64,000 nt of DNA. Origin: a bacterium (GTDB lineage: Bacteria > Myxococcota_A > UBA9160 > UBA4427). Of this stretch, positions 17,327 to 25,539 are shown piece after piece (within the stretch, counting starts at the first letter, position 1; each line of letters opens with the position of its first letter). The notes below the pieces were generated by a model. That model worked only from the letters and a program-made list of their open reading frames with translations. It had not been told where the DNA came from and did not search any database. A program made the translations under genes and the position numbers. Where the stretch lies: contig JANSYR010000023.1 of the NCBI GenBank assembly GCA_024742285.1, positions 1 through 64,000 of the forward strand, in the 5' to 3' direction.

Positions 17327-17354
17327 CCGGGGCCTCCGTCGTCCGACATCGAGC

Positions 17355-18113
17355 TCAGAATTCCTCGTCGTCCACGCCAGGGTCGAGCTCGAAGAGAGCG
17401 CCCTGCTCGGCCTTCTCCTCGTCCTCGAGGCAGCGCGGGCCTTCGTGGCGCGGATCGTTCACGTAGCGCGAGACCGGACGCCGATCGAGCGTACCCGGGA
17501 TCGCCGGTCGCAGCAGCGCGAGGAGCGCCGCCTTCTCGCTCGTCGGATCGATCCAGCGCGCGTAGTCGGACGGATCGAGGACGACGGGCATCCGGTGATG
17601 GACGTCGGTGAGGTCGGCGTTCGCGTCGGTCGTGATCACCGTCGCCGACTCGATCACCTCGCCGCCCTCGCCGCTCCACGACTCGTAGAGGCCGGCGAAC
17701 CCGAGCAGGGCCGTGCGGCCCGGGGTGAAGTGGAAAGGACGATGGTCGCGGTTCTTCGGAGTCCACTCGTAGAAGCCGTCGGCCGCGACCAGACAGCGCC
17801 GTCGTCGGAAGGCCGCTCGGAAGGAGGGCTTCTCCGCGACCGTCTCCGCCCGCGCGTTGAAGGTCCGATTCCCGATCGAGGGGTCCTTCGCCCAGCTCGG
17901 CACCAATCCCCAGCGCTTCCACGCGAAGGCGACCCCGCCGTCCGCCGGGACGAGGGTCAGGACGTCCCGCATGGGCGAGACGTTGAAGCGCGGACGGAGC
18001 GGCGCGCCGTCCAGCTCCCGAGCCCCGTCGCTCGCCACGAGCATCGCCATGGCCTCCGCAAAGTAGGCCGCGATCTCGTCGCCGGATCGCGTGAGGGTCA
18101 ACCGCCCGCACAC
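17355..18113 (-). CDS. yedK: SRAP domain protein (HMCES/YedK-like)
   Basis: A 252-residue SRAP protein, which covalently caps abasic sites in single-stranded DNA through its N-terminal Cys2. The in-frame start is GTG at 18113, giving M-C-G-R-L with Cys2 after Met removal. Other key residues: Asn and Arg of TFNARAET, Glu of DGFYEW, and His of DVHHRMPVVL. A GAGGAGT ribosome site lies 6 bases upstream. The start region is tandemly repeated upstream (see the repeat at 18100-18183), so three look-alike starts exist and only this one reads into the gene. Confidence 0.9.
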   Translation of the reverse strand: MCGRLTLTRSGDEIAAYFAEAMAMLVASDGARELDGAPLRPRFNVSPMRDVLTLVPADGGVAFAWKRWGLVPSWAKDPSIGNRTFNARAETVAEKPSFRAAFRRRRCLVAADGFYEWTPKNRDHRPFHFTPGRTALLGFAGLYESWSGEGGEVIESATVITTDANADLTDVHHRMPVVLDPSDYARWIDPTSEKAALLALLRPAIPGTLDRRPVSRYVNDPRHEGPRCLEDEEKAEQGALFELDPGVDDEEF

Positions 18114-18183
18114 GGCCGACTCCTCGCAGCGCTCAACGGCCCGCACATGGCCGACTCCTCGCAGCGCTCAGCCGCCCGCACAT
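18100..18183 (-). repeat. 35-bp tandem repeat carrying copies of the SRAP gene start
   Basis: Read on the minus strand, units begin at 18183, 18148 and 18113. Each begins ATG or GTG followed by TGCGGGC, and the two full units end with GCTGCGAGGAGTCGGCC. Units 1 and 2 differ at only 2 of 35 positions; unit 3 runs into the gene. Because 35 is not a multiple of 3, the first two ATGs open 16-codon frames (MCGRLSAAR... and MCGPLSAAR...) that hit stops, and only unit 3 continues into the SRAP protein. Looks like recent slippage duplication. Confidence 0.85.
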
Positions 18184-18273
18184 GTCCCACTCCGAGCCGT
18201 TCGCATCCGGCCGCCCATGCGTCGCTCGTCCCCCTGCGCGTCCATCCATGGACCTTGCTAGATTAGCCGAGTC

Positions 18274-19416
18274 GTGGGGGACGATGTGAGAGAAGCGCAG
18301 GACGGCGCCGAGCCGGAGGTGTCGGAGGTGTCGGAGGTGAACTCGTCTGAACCGATGCCCTCCCTCGCACGCTTCCTGCTGCGCGGCGTGCTCGGCGGCG
18401 TGCTGATGGGCCTCGCGAACCTCGTGCCGGGGATCAGCGGGGGGACGATGCTCCTTGCGGCGGGCGTCTACCCGACCTTCATCGAGGCCATCGCCGACGT
18501 CACCCGCGGTCGCCTCACCCGCTGGCCGCTCTTCGTCCTCGGCACGATCGGCGGGTCGGCCGTCCTCGCGATCGGTCTGCTCGCGGGCCCGACCCGCGAT
18601 CTCGTCCTCGACCATCGCAGCCTGATGTACGCGTTCTTCATCGGGCTCACCCTCGGTGGGCTGCCGCTCGTCTGGCGCCTCGCCCGTCCTGCGACGCCCG
18701 GCGTCTGGGGCGGCGCCGCGGCGGCGTTCGCGCTCATGGTCGCGATGGCCTTCGGCGCCGAGGGGAACGGCGGCTCGGGCGCGAGCCCGTTCCTGCTCGT
18801 GCTCTCCGGTCTCGCCGGCGCATCCGCCATGATCCTTCCGGGCATCTCCGGGGGCTACCTGCTCCTCCTGCTCGGTCAGTACGTGCCGATCCTGGGCGCG
18901 ATCGACGACGCCAAAGAAGGACTGATCGGAGAAGCGGGCTTCGACCCCGGTCTCGTCCTCGGTGCGATGGAGGTCGTGATTCCGGTCGGGATCGGCGTGG
19001 TCCTCGGAATCGTCGGCGTGAGCAACGGGCTCCGCTGGCTGCTCGACCGCTACGAGAAGCCGACCCTGGGCGCCCTGCTCGGCCTGCTCCTCGGCGCGGT
19101 CATCGGCCTCTATCCCTTCCAGGAAGCCGTGCCCCCGCAGCCGGGTTTCACCCATCGCGGCGTCGAGATCCCGGTCGAGGAGCTCGACGACGTCCCGCGC
19201 GAGGACTGGCCCCTCGAGCGCTACTCGCCCAGCGGCACCGATCTCGCCGGCGCGGGCGGGGCCTTCGTGGCTGGCCTCGGGCTCACGCTGTTGATCGCCC
19301 GCGTCGGGCGCGACCCCGACGAAGACGAGTCCCGGGTCTCGAGGGCCTCGCCGGGCCCCACGGATGTGCCGATGAGGAAGCCCGCTTCCACTCCGGAGGA
19401 AAACGACTTCCGCTGA
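18274..19416 (+). CDS. DUF368 membrane protein (polyprenyl-phosphate transporter PopT-like)
   Basis: A 380-residue polytopic protein. Two copies of the DUF368 signature are visible: GLANLVPGISGGTMLLAAGVYPTF and MILPGISGGYLLLLLGQY. DUF368 proteins are reported to return undecaprenyl phosphate across the inner membrane for wall and envelope polymer synthesis. About eight helices precede a hydrophilic insert (residues 285-320) and a last helix, then a disordered acidic tail. The start is uncertain: GTG at 18274, GTG at 18286 (with GGGGGA upstream) or ATG at 18355 are possible. A short GGAGGTGTC microrepeat encodes part of the N-terminal tail. Confidence 0.85.
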   Translation: MGDDVREAQDGAEPEVSEVSEVNSSEPMPSLARFLLRGVLGGVLMGLANLVPGISGGTMLLAAGVYPTFIEAIADVTRGRLTRWPLFVLGTIGGSAVLAIGLLAGPTRDLVLDHRSLMYAFFIGLTLGGLPLVWRLARPATPGVWGGAAAAFALMVAMAFGAEGNGGSGASPFLLVLSGLAGASAMILPGISGGYLLLLLGQYVPILGAIDDAKEGLIGEAGFDPGLVLGAMEVVIPVGIGVVLGIVGVSNGLRWLLDRYEKPTLGALLGLLLGAVIGLYPFQEAVPPQPGFTHRGVEIPVEELDDVPREDWPLERYSPSGTDLAGAGGAFVAGLGLTLLIARVGRDPDEDESRVSRASPGPTDVPMRKPASTPEENDFR

Positions 19417-19577
19417 CCGTCGCCTGCGCATACGCAGATCGGCGGCATTCGGAGCGGCAAGCGCGCGGCCCCGAAACGTTCGCGTCCCGCGACCGCTCGC
19501 GAGCACGGATCTTGCTCTCTCTGCGTACGGAGGCCCGCAATCAGGCGGGGTCGTCGGAATCGGGGAGAGTGCGAGCG

Positions 19578-19670
19578 ATGCCGTCGAGCACGATGGGGCT
19601 GCTCTGTTTCGTGATGGGGCTGCTCTTCGCCTTCGTCGTCCTGACGCCGTTTCTCGAGCAGGCCCTCTAG
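19578..19670 (+). CDS. 30-residue putative membrane peptide
   Basis: A short frame with ATG at 19578 (GGGGAGAG about 9 bases upstream) and TAG at 19668-19670. It encodes an almost purely hydrophobic helix (MGLLCFVMGLLFAFVVL) followed by TPFLEQAL, a typical small single-span protein. Codons are GC-rich like the rest of the genome. Its stop overlaps the converging rlu gene's stop by 4 bases. No family known to me; could be chance. Confidence 0.4.
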   Translation: MPSSTMGLLCFVMGLLFAFVVLTPFLEQAL

Positions 19671-21199
19671 CGCCGACCGCGGGGACCCGGGCGACCCCTG
19701 GGCTTCGTGCCGGGTCGCTTGCGCGCAGCGCCCTTGGACGGACGGCGCGTGGCCCCCGCCTTCTTCCGGGCGGCCTTCTTGCGGGCCGCCTTCTTGGGCG
19801 CTCGCCGCGCACTCGGGCGTGCCGCCGCGCTCTTCTTCCGGGCGGCCTTCTTGCGCGGCCCGGCCGGACCGGCGCGTTCGCCCCGTGCCGCCTGGGCTCG
19901 GGGACCCGACGGCGGCGATCTTCTCGCCGCGGAGGTCATCGCCTTCGGTGACGACGGCGGAGATCTTCGCACCGACGAGGACGTCGCCTTCGGTCCCGAC
20001 GGCGGAGATCTTCGCGTCGGGGAGGACGTCGCCTTCGGTCCGGACGGCGGGGACCGTCGACCGTCCGACTTCGCTGCCCGCGGACCGGAGGGCGGCGACC
20101 TTCGGGCGCCCGCCTTCTTCTTCGCCGGCCGGCGCGCTCCGCTCTTGCGGGGCGGTGCCGCGAGGTCGTCACGCCCGGAGCCCGAGCGTGCGGCCGCGGC
20201 GACCGGCTCTCCTGCGCGAAGTCGTCGCACGTGCTCGAGCAGGGCCCGACGCTCTTCGGGCCGCAGGGCCCGCGACTCGCCGACGGGCAGTCGACCGATG
20301 CGGAGCGGTCCCATCCGTACGCGCACGAGCCGGCGGACCGGGAATCCGAGCACGAGGAGGCTCCGGCGGATCTGGCGCTTCTTGCCCTCCACGAGCGTGA
20401 GGGAGAGCGACGTCGTGTGCGAATCGGGGTCGTAGCGGACGTCCTCGACCTGCGCGCGCGCGGTCTTGCCCTCGTCGAGGCTGACACCCCGCTCGAGTCG
20501 ACCGATCGCCTTCGCGTCGAGCTCCCCCTTCACGTTCACGCGGTACTCCCGTTCGTTTCCGAGGGAGGGATGGAGGAGCGCGTGGGCCACGTCACCGTCG
20601 TTCGTCATGAGCAGGAGCCCCGACGTCTCGAGGTCGAGGCGGCCGACCGGGAAGAGCCGCCCCACCTTGGGCGGGAGCAGGTTCATCACCGTCCGCCGCC
20701 CCTCGTTGTCGCGCACGGTCGTGATCACGCCGCGAGGCTTGTTCACGATCCAGTAGGCGGGCTTGTCGCGGGCGAGGCGTTCTCCGTCGACGCGAATCTC
20801 GTCGACCAGGGGGTCCGCCTTGTCCCCCAGACTGGCGACGCGCCCGTTGACGGTCACCCGCTCTTCGACCAGGAACTGCTCGACGTCGCGACGGGAACCG
20901 AAGCCGGCCGCCGCCAGGAGCTTCTGGAGACGCTGAGCGCCGGCGTCCGAGGGCTTCGCGCTTCGACCGCCGGAAGCGCTCGACTTGCGGCCTCGTGCGG
21001 CGCTGGGCTTCGGGGCCGGCGTGGCACTGGCCTTCCGGCTCGGCTTGTCGGACGCCCGCTCGGGCATCGTCTTCGAGTACCGGCCGCGCGGGGGCCGGCC
21101 GTCCGGCGTGTCGTCGCGCGAGGCGGCGGAACGAGCGGGCTTCTTCGCGCGCGCCTTCTTCGGCTTCCGCGCGTGACGGGGAGAGGATCCGTGAGACAT
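19667..21199 (-). CDS. 23S rRNA pseudouridine synthase (RluB/RsuA family) with long basic tails
   Basis: A 510-residue protein; the enzyme core is residues about 88-330. An S4 RNA-binding domain (LQKLLAAAGFGSRRDVEQFL) is followed by the catalytic GRLDLETSGLLLMTNDGD motif with its essential Asp, NKPRGVITT and EGKKRQIRR. Family members are about 250-300 residues. The N-terminal 85 residues and C-terminal 180 residues are Lys/Arg/Pro/Ala-rich; the C-tail has five near repeats of RRSPPSGPKATSS then KKAARKK runs resembling histone-H1-like proteins. It starts 7 bases after the scpB stop. Confidence 0.88.
   Translation of the reverse strand: MSHGSSPRHARKPKKARAKKPARSAASRDDTPDGRPPRGRYSKTMPERASDKPSRKASATPAPKPSAARGRKSSASGGRSAKPSDAGAQRLQKLLAAAGFGSRRDVEQFLVEERVTVNGRVASLGDKADPLVDEIRVDGERLARDKPAYWIVNKPRGVITTVRDNEGRRTVMNLLPPKVGRLFPVGRLDLETSGLLLMTNDGDVAHALLHPSLGNEREYRVNVKGELDAKAIGRLERGVSLDEGKTARAQVEDVRYDPDSHTTSLSLTLVEGKKRQIRRSLLVLGFPVRRLVRVRMGPLRIGRLPVGESRALRPEERRALLEHVRRLRAGEPVAAAARSGSGRDDLAAPPRKSGARRPAKKKAGARRSPPSGPRAAKSDGRRSPPSGPKATSSPTRRSPPSGPKATSSSVRRSPPSSPKAMTSAARRSPPSGPRAQAARGERAGPAGPRKKAARKKSAAARPSARRAPKKAARKKAARKKAGATRRPSKGAARKRPGTKPRGRPGPRGRR
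19905..20105 (-). repeat. 39-bp imperfect tandem repeats in the rlu C-terminal tail
   Basis: About five in-frame units of 39 bases, each coding for a 13-residue RRSPPSGPKATSS-like block. Units differ mainly in the last three to four codons. The number of copies is likely to vary between strains because the frame is kept whatever the copy number. Confidence 0.7.
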
Positions 21200-21205
21200 G
21201 CTGGG

Positions 21206-22027
21206 CTAGACGCGCGGGGCGTCATCCTCCTCGTCGGCGGGCTCGGCCGCGCCGTCCGCTTGCTCGGACGTCGAGGGGGCCGCCTCGGCGGCAGGCTCCG
21301 ATTCGGTCGTGGTCGATGCGGCCTCGGCCGGGCCGCCGTCGTCACCCGTCTGCGACGCCGCGACCGCGCCGTCCTCGTCGGTCGCCTGCTCGGCGTCGGT
21401 CGTCGCGTTCTCGCCCTCGGCCTCGCCTTCGCCTGCGCCTTCAGCAGTGGTCGGCAAGGCATCCTCCGCCGTCTTCTCGAGGAGCCCCTGCTCCCGCGCC
21501 AGCTCGTCGAGCTCGCGCAGGGTGGGCAGGTCCTTGAGACGCTCGAGGCCGAAGACCTCGAGGAAGCGTCGGGTGGTTCCGTAGAGCATCGGTCGCCCGG
21601 GAACCTCGCGCTGTCCCGCGATCCGAATCAGATGACGGTCGAGCAGGCTCTTCACGGTCGCGCCCGCGTCGACGCCGCGCACGTCCTCGATCTCGGCGCG
21701 GGTGACCGGCTGGCGGTAGGCGATGATCGCCAGAGTCTCGAGGGCCGCCTGCGAGAGACGAAGTGCCCGCTCCTTCTGGAGCTTCTGGAGATAGCCCGAG
21801 AACTCGGCTCGGGTCCGGATCTGGTAGCCGCCGGCGACTTCCCAGATCTCGAAGGAGCGGTCCTGCTCGACGTACTCGGTGTTCAGCTCGTTGACGAGGT
21901 CCTTGGCCTGACCCGCGTTGCAGTACGGAATGATCTCCGCGATCCGCGCCGCCGATAGCGGCTCCGGCGACGACAGGATCAGCGCCTCGACGATACGTCG
22001 CTTCTCGCTGGCTTCCATTCGGCTCAT
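21206..22027 (-). CDS. scpB: segregation and condensation protein B
   Basis: A 273-residue ScpB, the winged-helix kleisin partner that works with ScpA and SMC in chromosome segregation. EALILSSPEPLSAARIAEIIP, EVAGGYQIRTR, ALETLAIIAYRQPVTRAEIEDVRG and GRPMLYGTT are the family signatures (residues 10-180). The remaining 90 residues are an acidic Ala/Glu/Thr-rich tail not found in short family members. It lies 93 bases after scpA in the same direction. Confidence 0.95.
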   Translation of the reverse strand: MSRMEASEKRRIVEALILSSPEPLSAARIAEIIPYCNAGQAKDLVNELNTEYVEQDRSFEIWEVAGGYQIRTRAEFSGYLQKLQKERALRLSQAALETLAIIAYRQPVTRAEIEDVRGVDAGATVKSLLDRHLIRIAGQREVPGRPMLYGTTRRFLEVFGLERLKDLPTLRELDELAREQGLLEKTAEDALPTTAEGAGEGEAEGENATTDAEQATDEDGAVAASQTGDDGGPAEAASTTTESEPAAEAAPSTSEQADGAAEPADEEDDAPRV

Positions 22028-22120
22028 GTGGATGGGGCTCCTGGCTGGCTCTCGGTGTGCGTCGTGGCGTCGACACGACCGACGAATCTCGAAGGGCGGG
22101 AGGATGGGGCTCGGCGGCCG

Positions 22121-23017
22121 CTACATCGTCTCCGTGATGCGTTCACGCCATTCCGGCGAGTCACTCTCGATCTGGGCTCGGCGTACGCGGATGGCACCTT
22201 CGGGCGTTCCCCTCTCGGAGATTCCCTGGTAGATCCGAAGGGCCGAGAGGCGGGCGAGCTCGAGGATCGCGAGGAAGGTCGCGACCAGGACGGGACGGGA
22301 CGGGACTCCGCCGGCCTCGCCGGGCGACTCGAAGATCCGCATGAACTCGACCGTCTCGTTCTCTTCGAGCAGGTCCATCACGACCAGCATCCGGTCGCGC
22401 ACGGTCACGCTCTCGGTCTCGACCTCGTGCTTGAGGCTCGCGCCCTTCGCGTTGTCGAGCACCTCCTTGAAGGCCGCGACCAGCTCGTAGAGCCCGACCT
22501 CGATCTCGCGCTCGCTCTCGGGGGTCTTCTCCGGACCGGGCCCCACGACGCTCCAGACGTCGCGCCCCAGGAGACGTCGCTTCGACAGCGTCTCCGCGGC
22601 TTCCTTGAAGCGCTGGTACTCGAGGAGGCGCTGGACGAGCTCGGCCCTCGGATCGACGGCCTCCTCTTCGTCCTCGGCCTCGTTCGGCAGGAGCATCCGG
22701 CTCTTGATCAGCGCGAGCGTCGCCGCCATCACGAGGTACTCCGCCGCGATGTCGAGGTTCAGCTCCTGCATCAGCTCGATCGTCTCGAGGTACTGCTCGG
22801 CGATACGCTGGATCGGGATGTCGGTGATGTCGACTTCGTTCTGCCGGATCAGGTGGAGCAGCAGATCGAGGGGCCCCTCGAAGACGGCCAGCTTGACCGC
22901 ATAGCCGTCGAGGCCATCGGTGCGCTCGTCCGGGTCGGCACCCAGGGATTCGAGCACGCTGCCCTCGACATCGAGGGGAGCAGGGCCTTCTCCGACTTCC
23001 ACGTCGCTTGCGCTCAT
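22121..23017 (-). CDS. scpA: segregation and condensation protein A (kleisin)
   Basis: A 298-residue ScpA. FEGPLDLLLHLIRQNEVDI and IPIQRIAEQYLETIE form the N-terminal SMC-neck-binding part; LVMAATLALIKSRMLLP is the typical linker; the C-terminal winged helix (VATFLAILELARLSALRIYQ) binds the SMC head. It bridges SMC dimers. The gene starts 171 bases after the upstream nucleotidyltransferase stop; a trpS gene, often found here in relatives, is absent. Confidence 0.95.
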   Translation of the reverse strand: MSASDVEVGEGPAPLDVEGSVLESLGADPDERTDGLDGYAVKLAVFEGPLDLLLHLIRQNEVDITDIPIQRIAEQYLETIELMQELNLDIAAEYLVMAATLALIKSRMLLPNEAEDEEEAVDPRAELVQRLLEYQRFKEAAETLSKRRLLGRDVWSVVGPGPEKTPESEREIEVGLYELVAAFKEVLDNAKGASLKHEVETESVTVRDRMLVVMDLLEENETVEFMRIFESPGEAGGVPSRPVLVATFLAILELARLSALRIYQGISERGTPEGAIRVRRAQIESDSPEWRERITETM

Positions 23018-23188
23018 CGATCGAAACCGTCCTGCATGGCTGCCTGGGGGGTGGCCGGGATCGGGGGCGCCTCCGCGGCACCGGGCGCGTGCCCTCGGCC
23101 TGCGGTCGCGAGGCGGATCCGACGCGCGTCGGGCCCCGTCCCTCTCTTCCGCAGCCGTCCGCCGAGCCGGCTCCGTGCGAGCAGTGGC

Positions 23189-24607
23189 TCAGTCCGTGGC
23201 GCGCGCCGACCCCCCGTCGACGTCCCCGGAAGTATCCGCAATCGGCTTCCGGGACGCCACTTTTCGACGTGATTTCCGGCGCTTGGGCGCATTTCCACGA
23301 CGCGCCGAGCGGCGCGCGAGCTCCTGGGCGAGCGCCAGCGCCTCCTCGCGGTTGGCGATCTCGCCATCGAGGAATCCCGCCCGGATTCGCGCCAGGGCCT
23401 TGCCGACCAGCGCCCCCTCGAGCCCCGCCTCGACCAGGTCGCCACCGCTCACCGGCGGACGCCGACGGCGGTCCTCGGCTGCCCAACGAAGGATCCGCTT
23501 CCGGACCGGGAGGTCCGCGATCGCATAGAGCGCCTGGAGGGTCTCCTCGGGCAGCCCGCTCACCGTCGCATCGACGGCCCCCCGTCCCCGCGCCTTCGCG
23601 AGGGCGCGGAGGGTCCGCTCGCTGCTGCGTCCGAATTCGACGATCCGCTTGGCGGCCTCACCCCGAACGGCGAAGCGTTCGAGGGCTCGCCGTCGGAGCG
23701 CCGCGGGATGCGGCGCGAGCCAGATCGAGAGTCCCGCGTGAAAGCTCCGCCAGCGCGGGGCCGGCCAATCGGGTTCGGCGATGGTCTTCGACAGCCGTCG
23801 CAGCGGCACGAGACGATCTGCACCGAGACCGAGTCCCGGCTCGAGGGCACCGAGCACGTGCCAATCGTCGAGCAGGCGAAGGATCTTCCCGACGTGCGCC
23901 CCGTGCCGCGCCTCCGCGAACGAGAACTCGAGCTCCCGGCGGAAGCGCTCTCCGCTCACCGCGCCGAAGGCCCCGTCCCGAAGCGCATTCCGGAGGGCGC
24001 TGCGGGAGCCGCGGTCCAGCCGGAAGCCGAGCCGCGTGGCGAAGCGGGCCGCGCGCCAGGCCCGGGTCGGGTCGTCGTGGAAACTCCTGGGGTGGAGGAT
24101 CCGCAGTCGCTTCGCCGCCAGATCCTCGAGCCCGCCTTCGAGGTCCACGATCGGAAGCGCCCTGCCGCGCGCCCGCGCGTCGAGGGGAACGTGCAGCGCG
24201 TTGACCGCGAAGTCCCGACGTCGCGCGTCCTGCTCGAGCGAGCCCGGGACGACGTCGGGCAAGGCGCCCGGTGCGGCGTAGGTCTCGTGGCGAAGGGTCG
24301 CGAGGTCGAGACTGGCTTCCTGGGAGAGGATCCGGACCGTGCCGAAACGATCGTGGGCCACCGCCTCGAGCCCGGCCCCTCCCCGCCCCGCACAGACCGC
24401 CTCGGCGAGTCCCTGCGCGTCGTGCTCGACCCGGAGATCGACGTCGTCGAGCGCACGGCCGAGCAGGAGGTCGCGGACCGGCCCGCCGACCAGATGGATC
24501 TCGACGCCGCGATCCTGCGCCGTCGCCACGACGCGCTCCAGCAGCGCGGCCATCGCCGCCGGGATCGCGCCGGCGACGTCGTCGAAGGAGACCGACGGAC
24601 GGGTCAC
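23189..24607 (-). CDS. class II nucleotidyltransferase (PcnB or CC/A-adding type)
   Basis: A 472-residue enzyme. The head has VGGPVRDLLLGRALDDVDLRV with the DxD metal pair, DARRRDFAVNAL, FHDDPTRAWRAARFATRLGF and SGERFRRELEFSF. No HD domain is visible; the end is Arg/Lys-rich (RRSARRGNAPKRRKSRRKV), as in poly(A) polymerase I. It could be PcnB or one half of a split CC- and A-adding pair, since another family member lies at 11093-12466. GTG start at 24607 overlaps the xerD stop by 4 bases. Confidence 0.8.
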   Translation of the reverse strand: MTRPSVSFDDVAGAIPAAMAALLERVVATAQDRGVEIHLVGGPVRDLLLGRALDDVDLRVEHDAQGLAEAVCAGRGGAGLEAVAHDRFGTVRILSQEASLDLATLRHETYAAPGALPDVVPGSLEQDARRRDFAVNALHVPLDARARGRALPIVDLEGGLEDLAAKRLRILHPRSFHDDPTRAWRAARFATRLGFRLDRGSRSALRNALRDGAFGAVSGERFRRELEFSFAEARHGAHVGKILRLLDDWHVLGALEPGLGLGADRLVPLRRLSKTIAEPDWPAPRWRSFHAGLSIWLAPHPAALRRRALERFAVRGEAAKRIVEFGRSSERTLRALAKARGRGAVDATVSGLPEETLQALYAIADLPVRKRILRWAAEDRRRRPPVSGGDLVEAGLEGALVGKALARIRAGFLDGEIANREEALALAQELARRSARRGNAPKRRKSRRKVASRKPIADTSGDVDGGSARATD

Positions 24608-25539
24608 CGCTTGCCACCCGCACCGCGCGGATGTCGCGACTCGACGGTCTCCCGCAGTCGCGCTCGACTGACGTGGGTGTAGATCTCCGTCGTCGACAGA
24701 TCCGCGTGTCCGAGCATCGACTGGATCGCCCGCAGGTCGGCGCCCCCTTCGAGCAGGTCGGTGGCGAAGCCGTGACGGAGCACGTGGGGCGAGACGCGGT
24801 CCGCGGCGAGGCCCGCCGCCTTCGCGTGGCCACGCAGCCGCGAGAAGAAGTTCTGCCGGGTCATCGCCGTCCCGCGCCGGGTGAGGAACGTCGCATGGCT
24901 CCGATCGGGCCGCTCGCCGAGGAGCGTCGGCCGCCCGCGCTCGAGGTAGTCGTCGATGGCCTCGGCGGCGACGTCCCCCATCGGAACGATCCGCTCCTTC
25001 CGCCCCTTGCCCACGACCCGAAGGAGCTGACCCCGTCGATCGATCGCATCGAGGGGCAGCGTGACCAGCTCCGTCACCCGCAGTCCCGCGCCGTAGAGGA
25101 CCTCGAGCATCGCGACGTCCCGGAGCGAGAGGGCGTCGTCGCCTCGAGCCGCTTCGATCAACGCCGCCGTCTCCTCTGCCTTCAAGATCCGCGGCAGCTT
25201 CCGCGTCTGCTTCGGCGCCTGGAGCGCCTCGATCGGATCCGCGCCGATGAGTCCTTTCTCCTCGGCGAAGCGCATCAAGCGCCGCACGGAAACGAAGACC
25301 CGCGCCCGGGTGCTCGCCGCCATGGATCGCTCGTCGAGAAAGCCCGCCAGAGTCGACAGATCGTGGCGGGTCACGCGCTCGATCCGGTCGATGCCGCGAT
25401 CGGCGAGGTGGGCGCGCAGGTGGCGCAGATCGTTCGCGTAGGCCTCGACGGTCCGAGGCGACAGGCCCTCTTCGACCGCGAGCCGCGTGAGGAACGCGTC
25501 GCAGAGCGCCTCGAGCTCGGAAGCGCCCGCCCTAGCCAC
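24604..25539 (-). CDS. xerD: tyrosine recombinase XerD
   Basis: A 311-residue Xer recombinase that resolves chromosome dimers at dif with XerC and FtsK. Catalytic residues are visible: Arg in GAGLRVTELVTL, Lys in VGKGRKERIVPM, His-x-x-Arg in SPHVLRHGFAT, His in LGHADLSTTEIYTHV and the Tyr nucleophile in IYTHV. The N-terminal SAM-like domain (FLTRLAVEEGLSPRTVEAYANDL) is normal. It sits in the glnD-xerD-pcnB/cca string rather than beside a phage or integron, so it is the housekeeping copy. Overlaps glnD by 8 bases. Confidence 0.93.
   Translation of the reverse strand: MARAGASELEALCDAFLTRLAVEEGLSPRTVEAYANDLRHLRAHLADRGIDRIERVTRHDLSTLAGFLDERSMAASTRARVFVSVRRLMRFAEEKGLIGADPIEALQAPKQTRKLPRILKAEETAALIEAARGDDALSLRDVAMLEVLYGAGLRVTELVTLPLDAIDRRGQLLRVVGKGRKERIVPMGDVAAEAIDDYLERGRPTLLGERPDRSHATFLTRRGTAMTRQNFFSRLRGHAKAAGLAADRVSPHVLRHGFATDLLEGGADLRAIQSMLGHADLSTTEIYTHVSRARLRETVESRHPRGAGGKR

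Noticed and set aside
18133-19812. 559-residue minus-strand frame across the DUF368 gene
   Set aside because: Antisense shadow; its end only picks up the repeated SRAP start sequence (MCGRL).
19905-20105. CRISPR array
   Set aside because: Units are 39-bp coding repeats without unique spacers and keep the rlu reading frame.
24604-25539. integron or phage integrase
   Set aside because: Motifs and neighbours (glnD, pcnB/cca, scpA) fit housekeeping XerD; no attachment site or cassette nearby.
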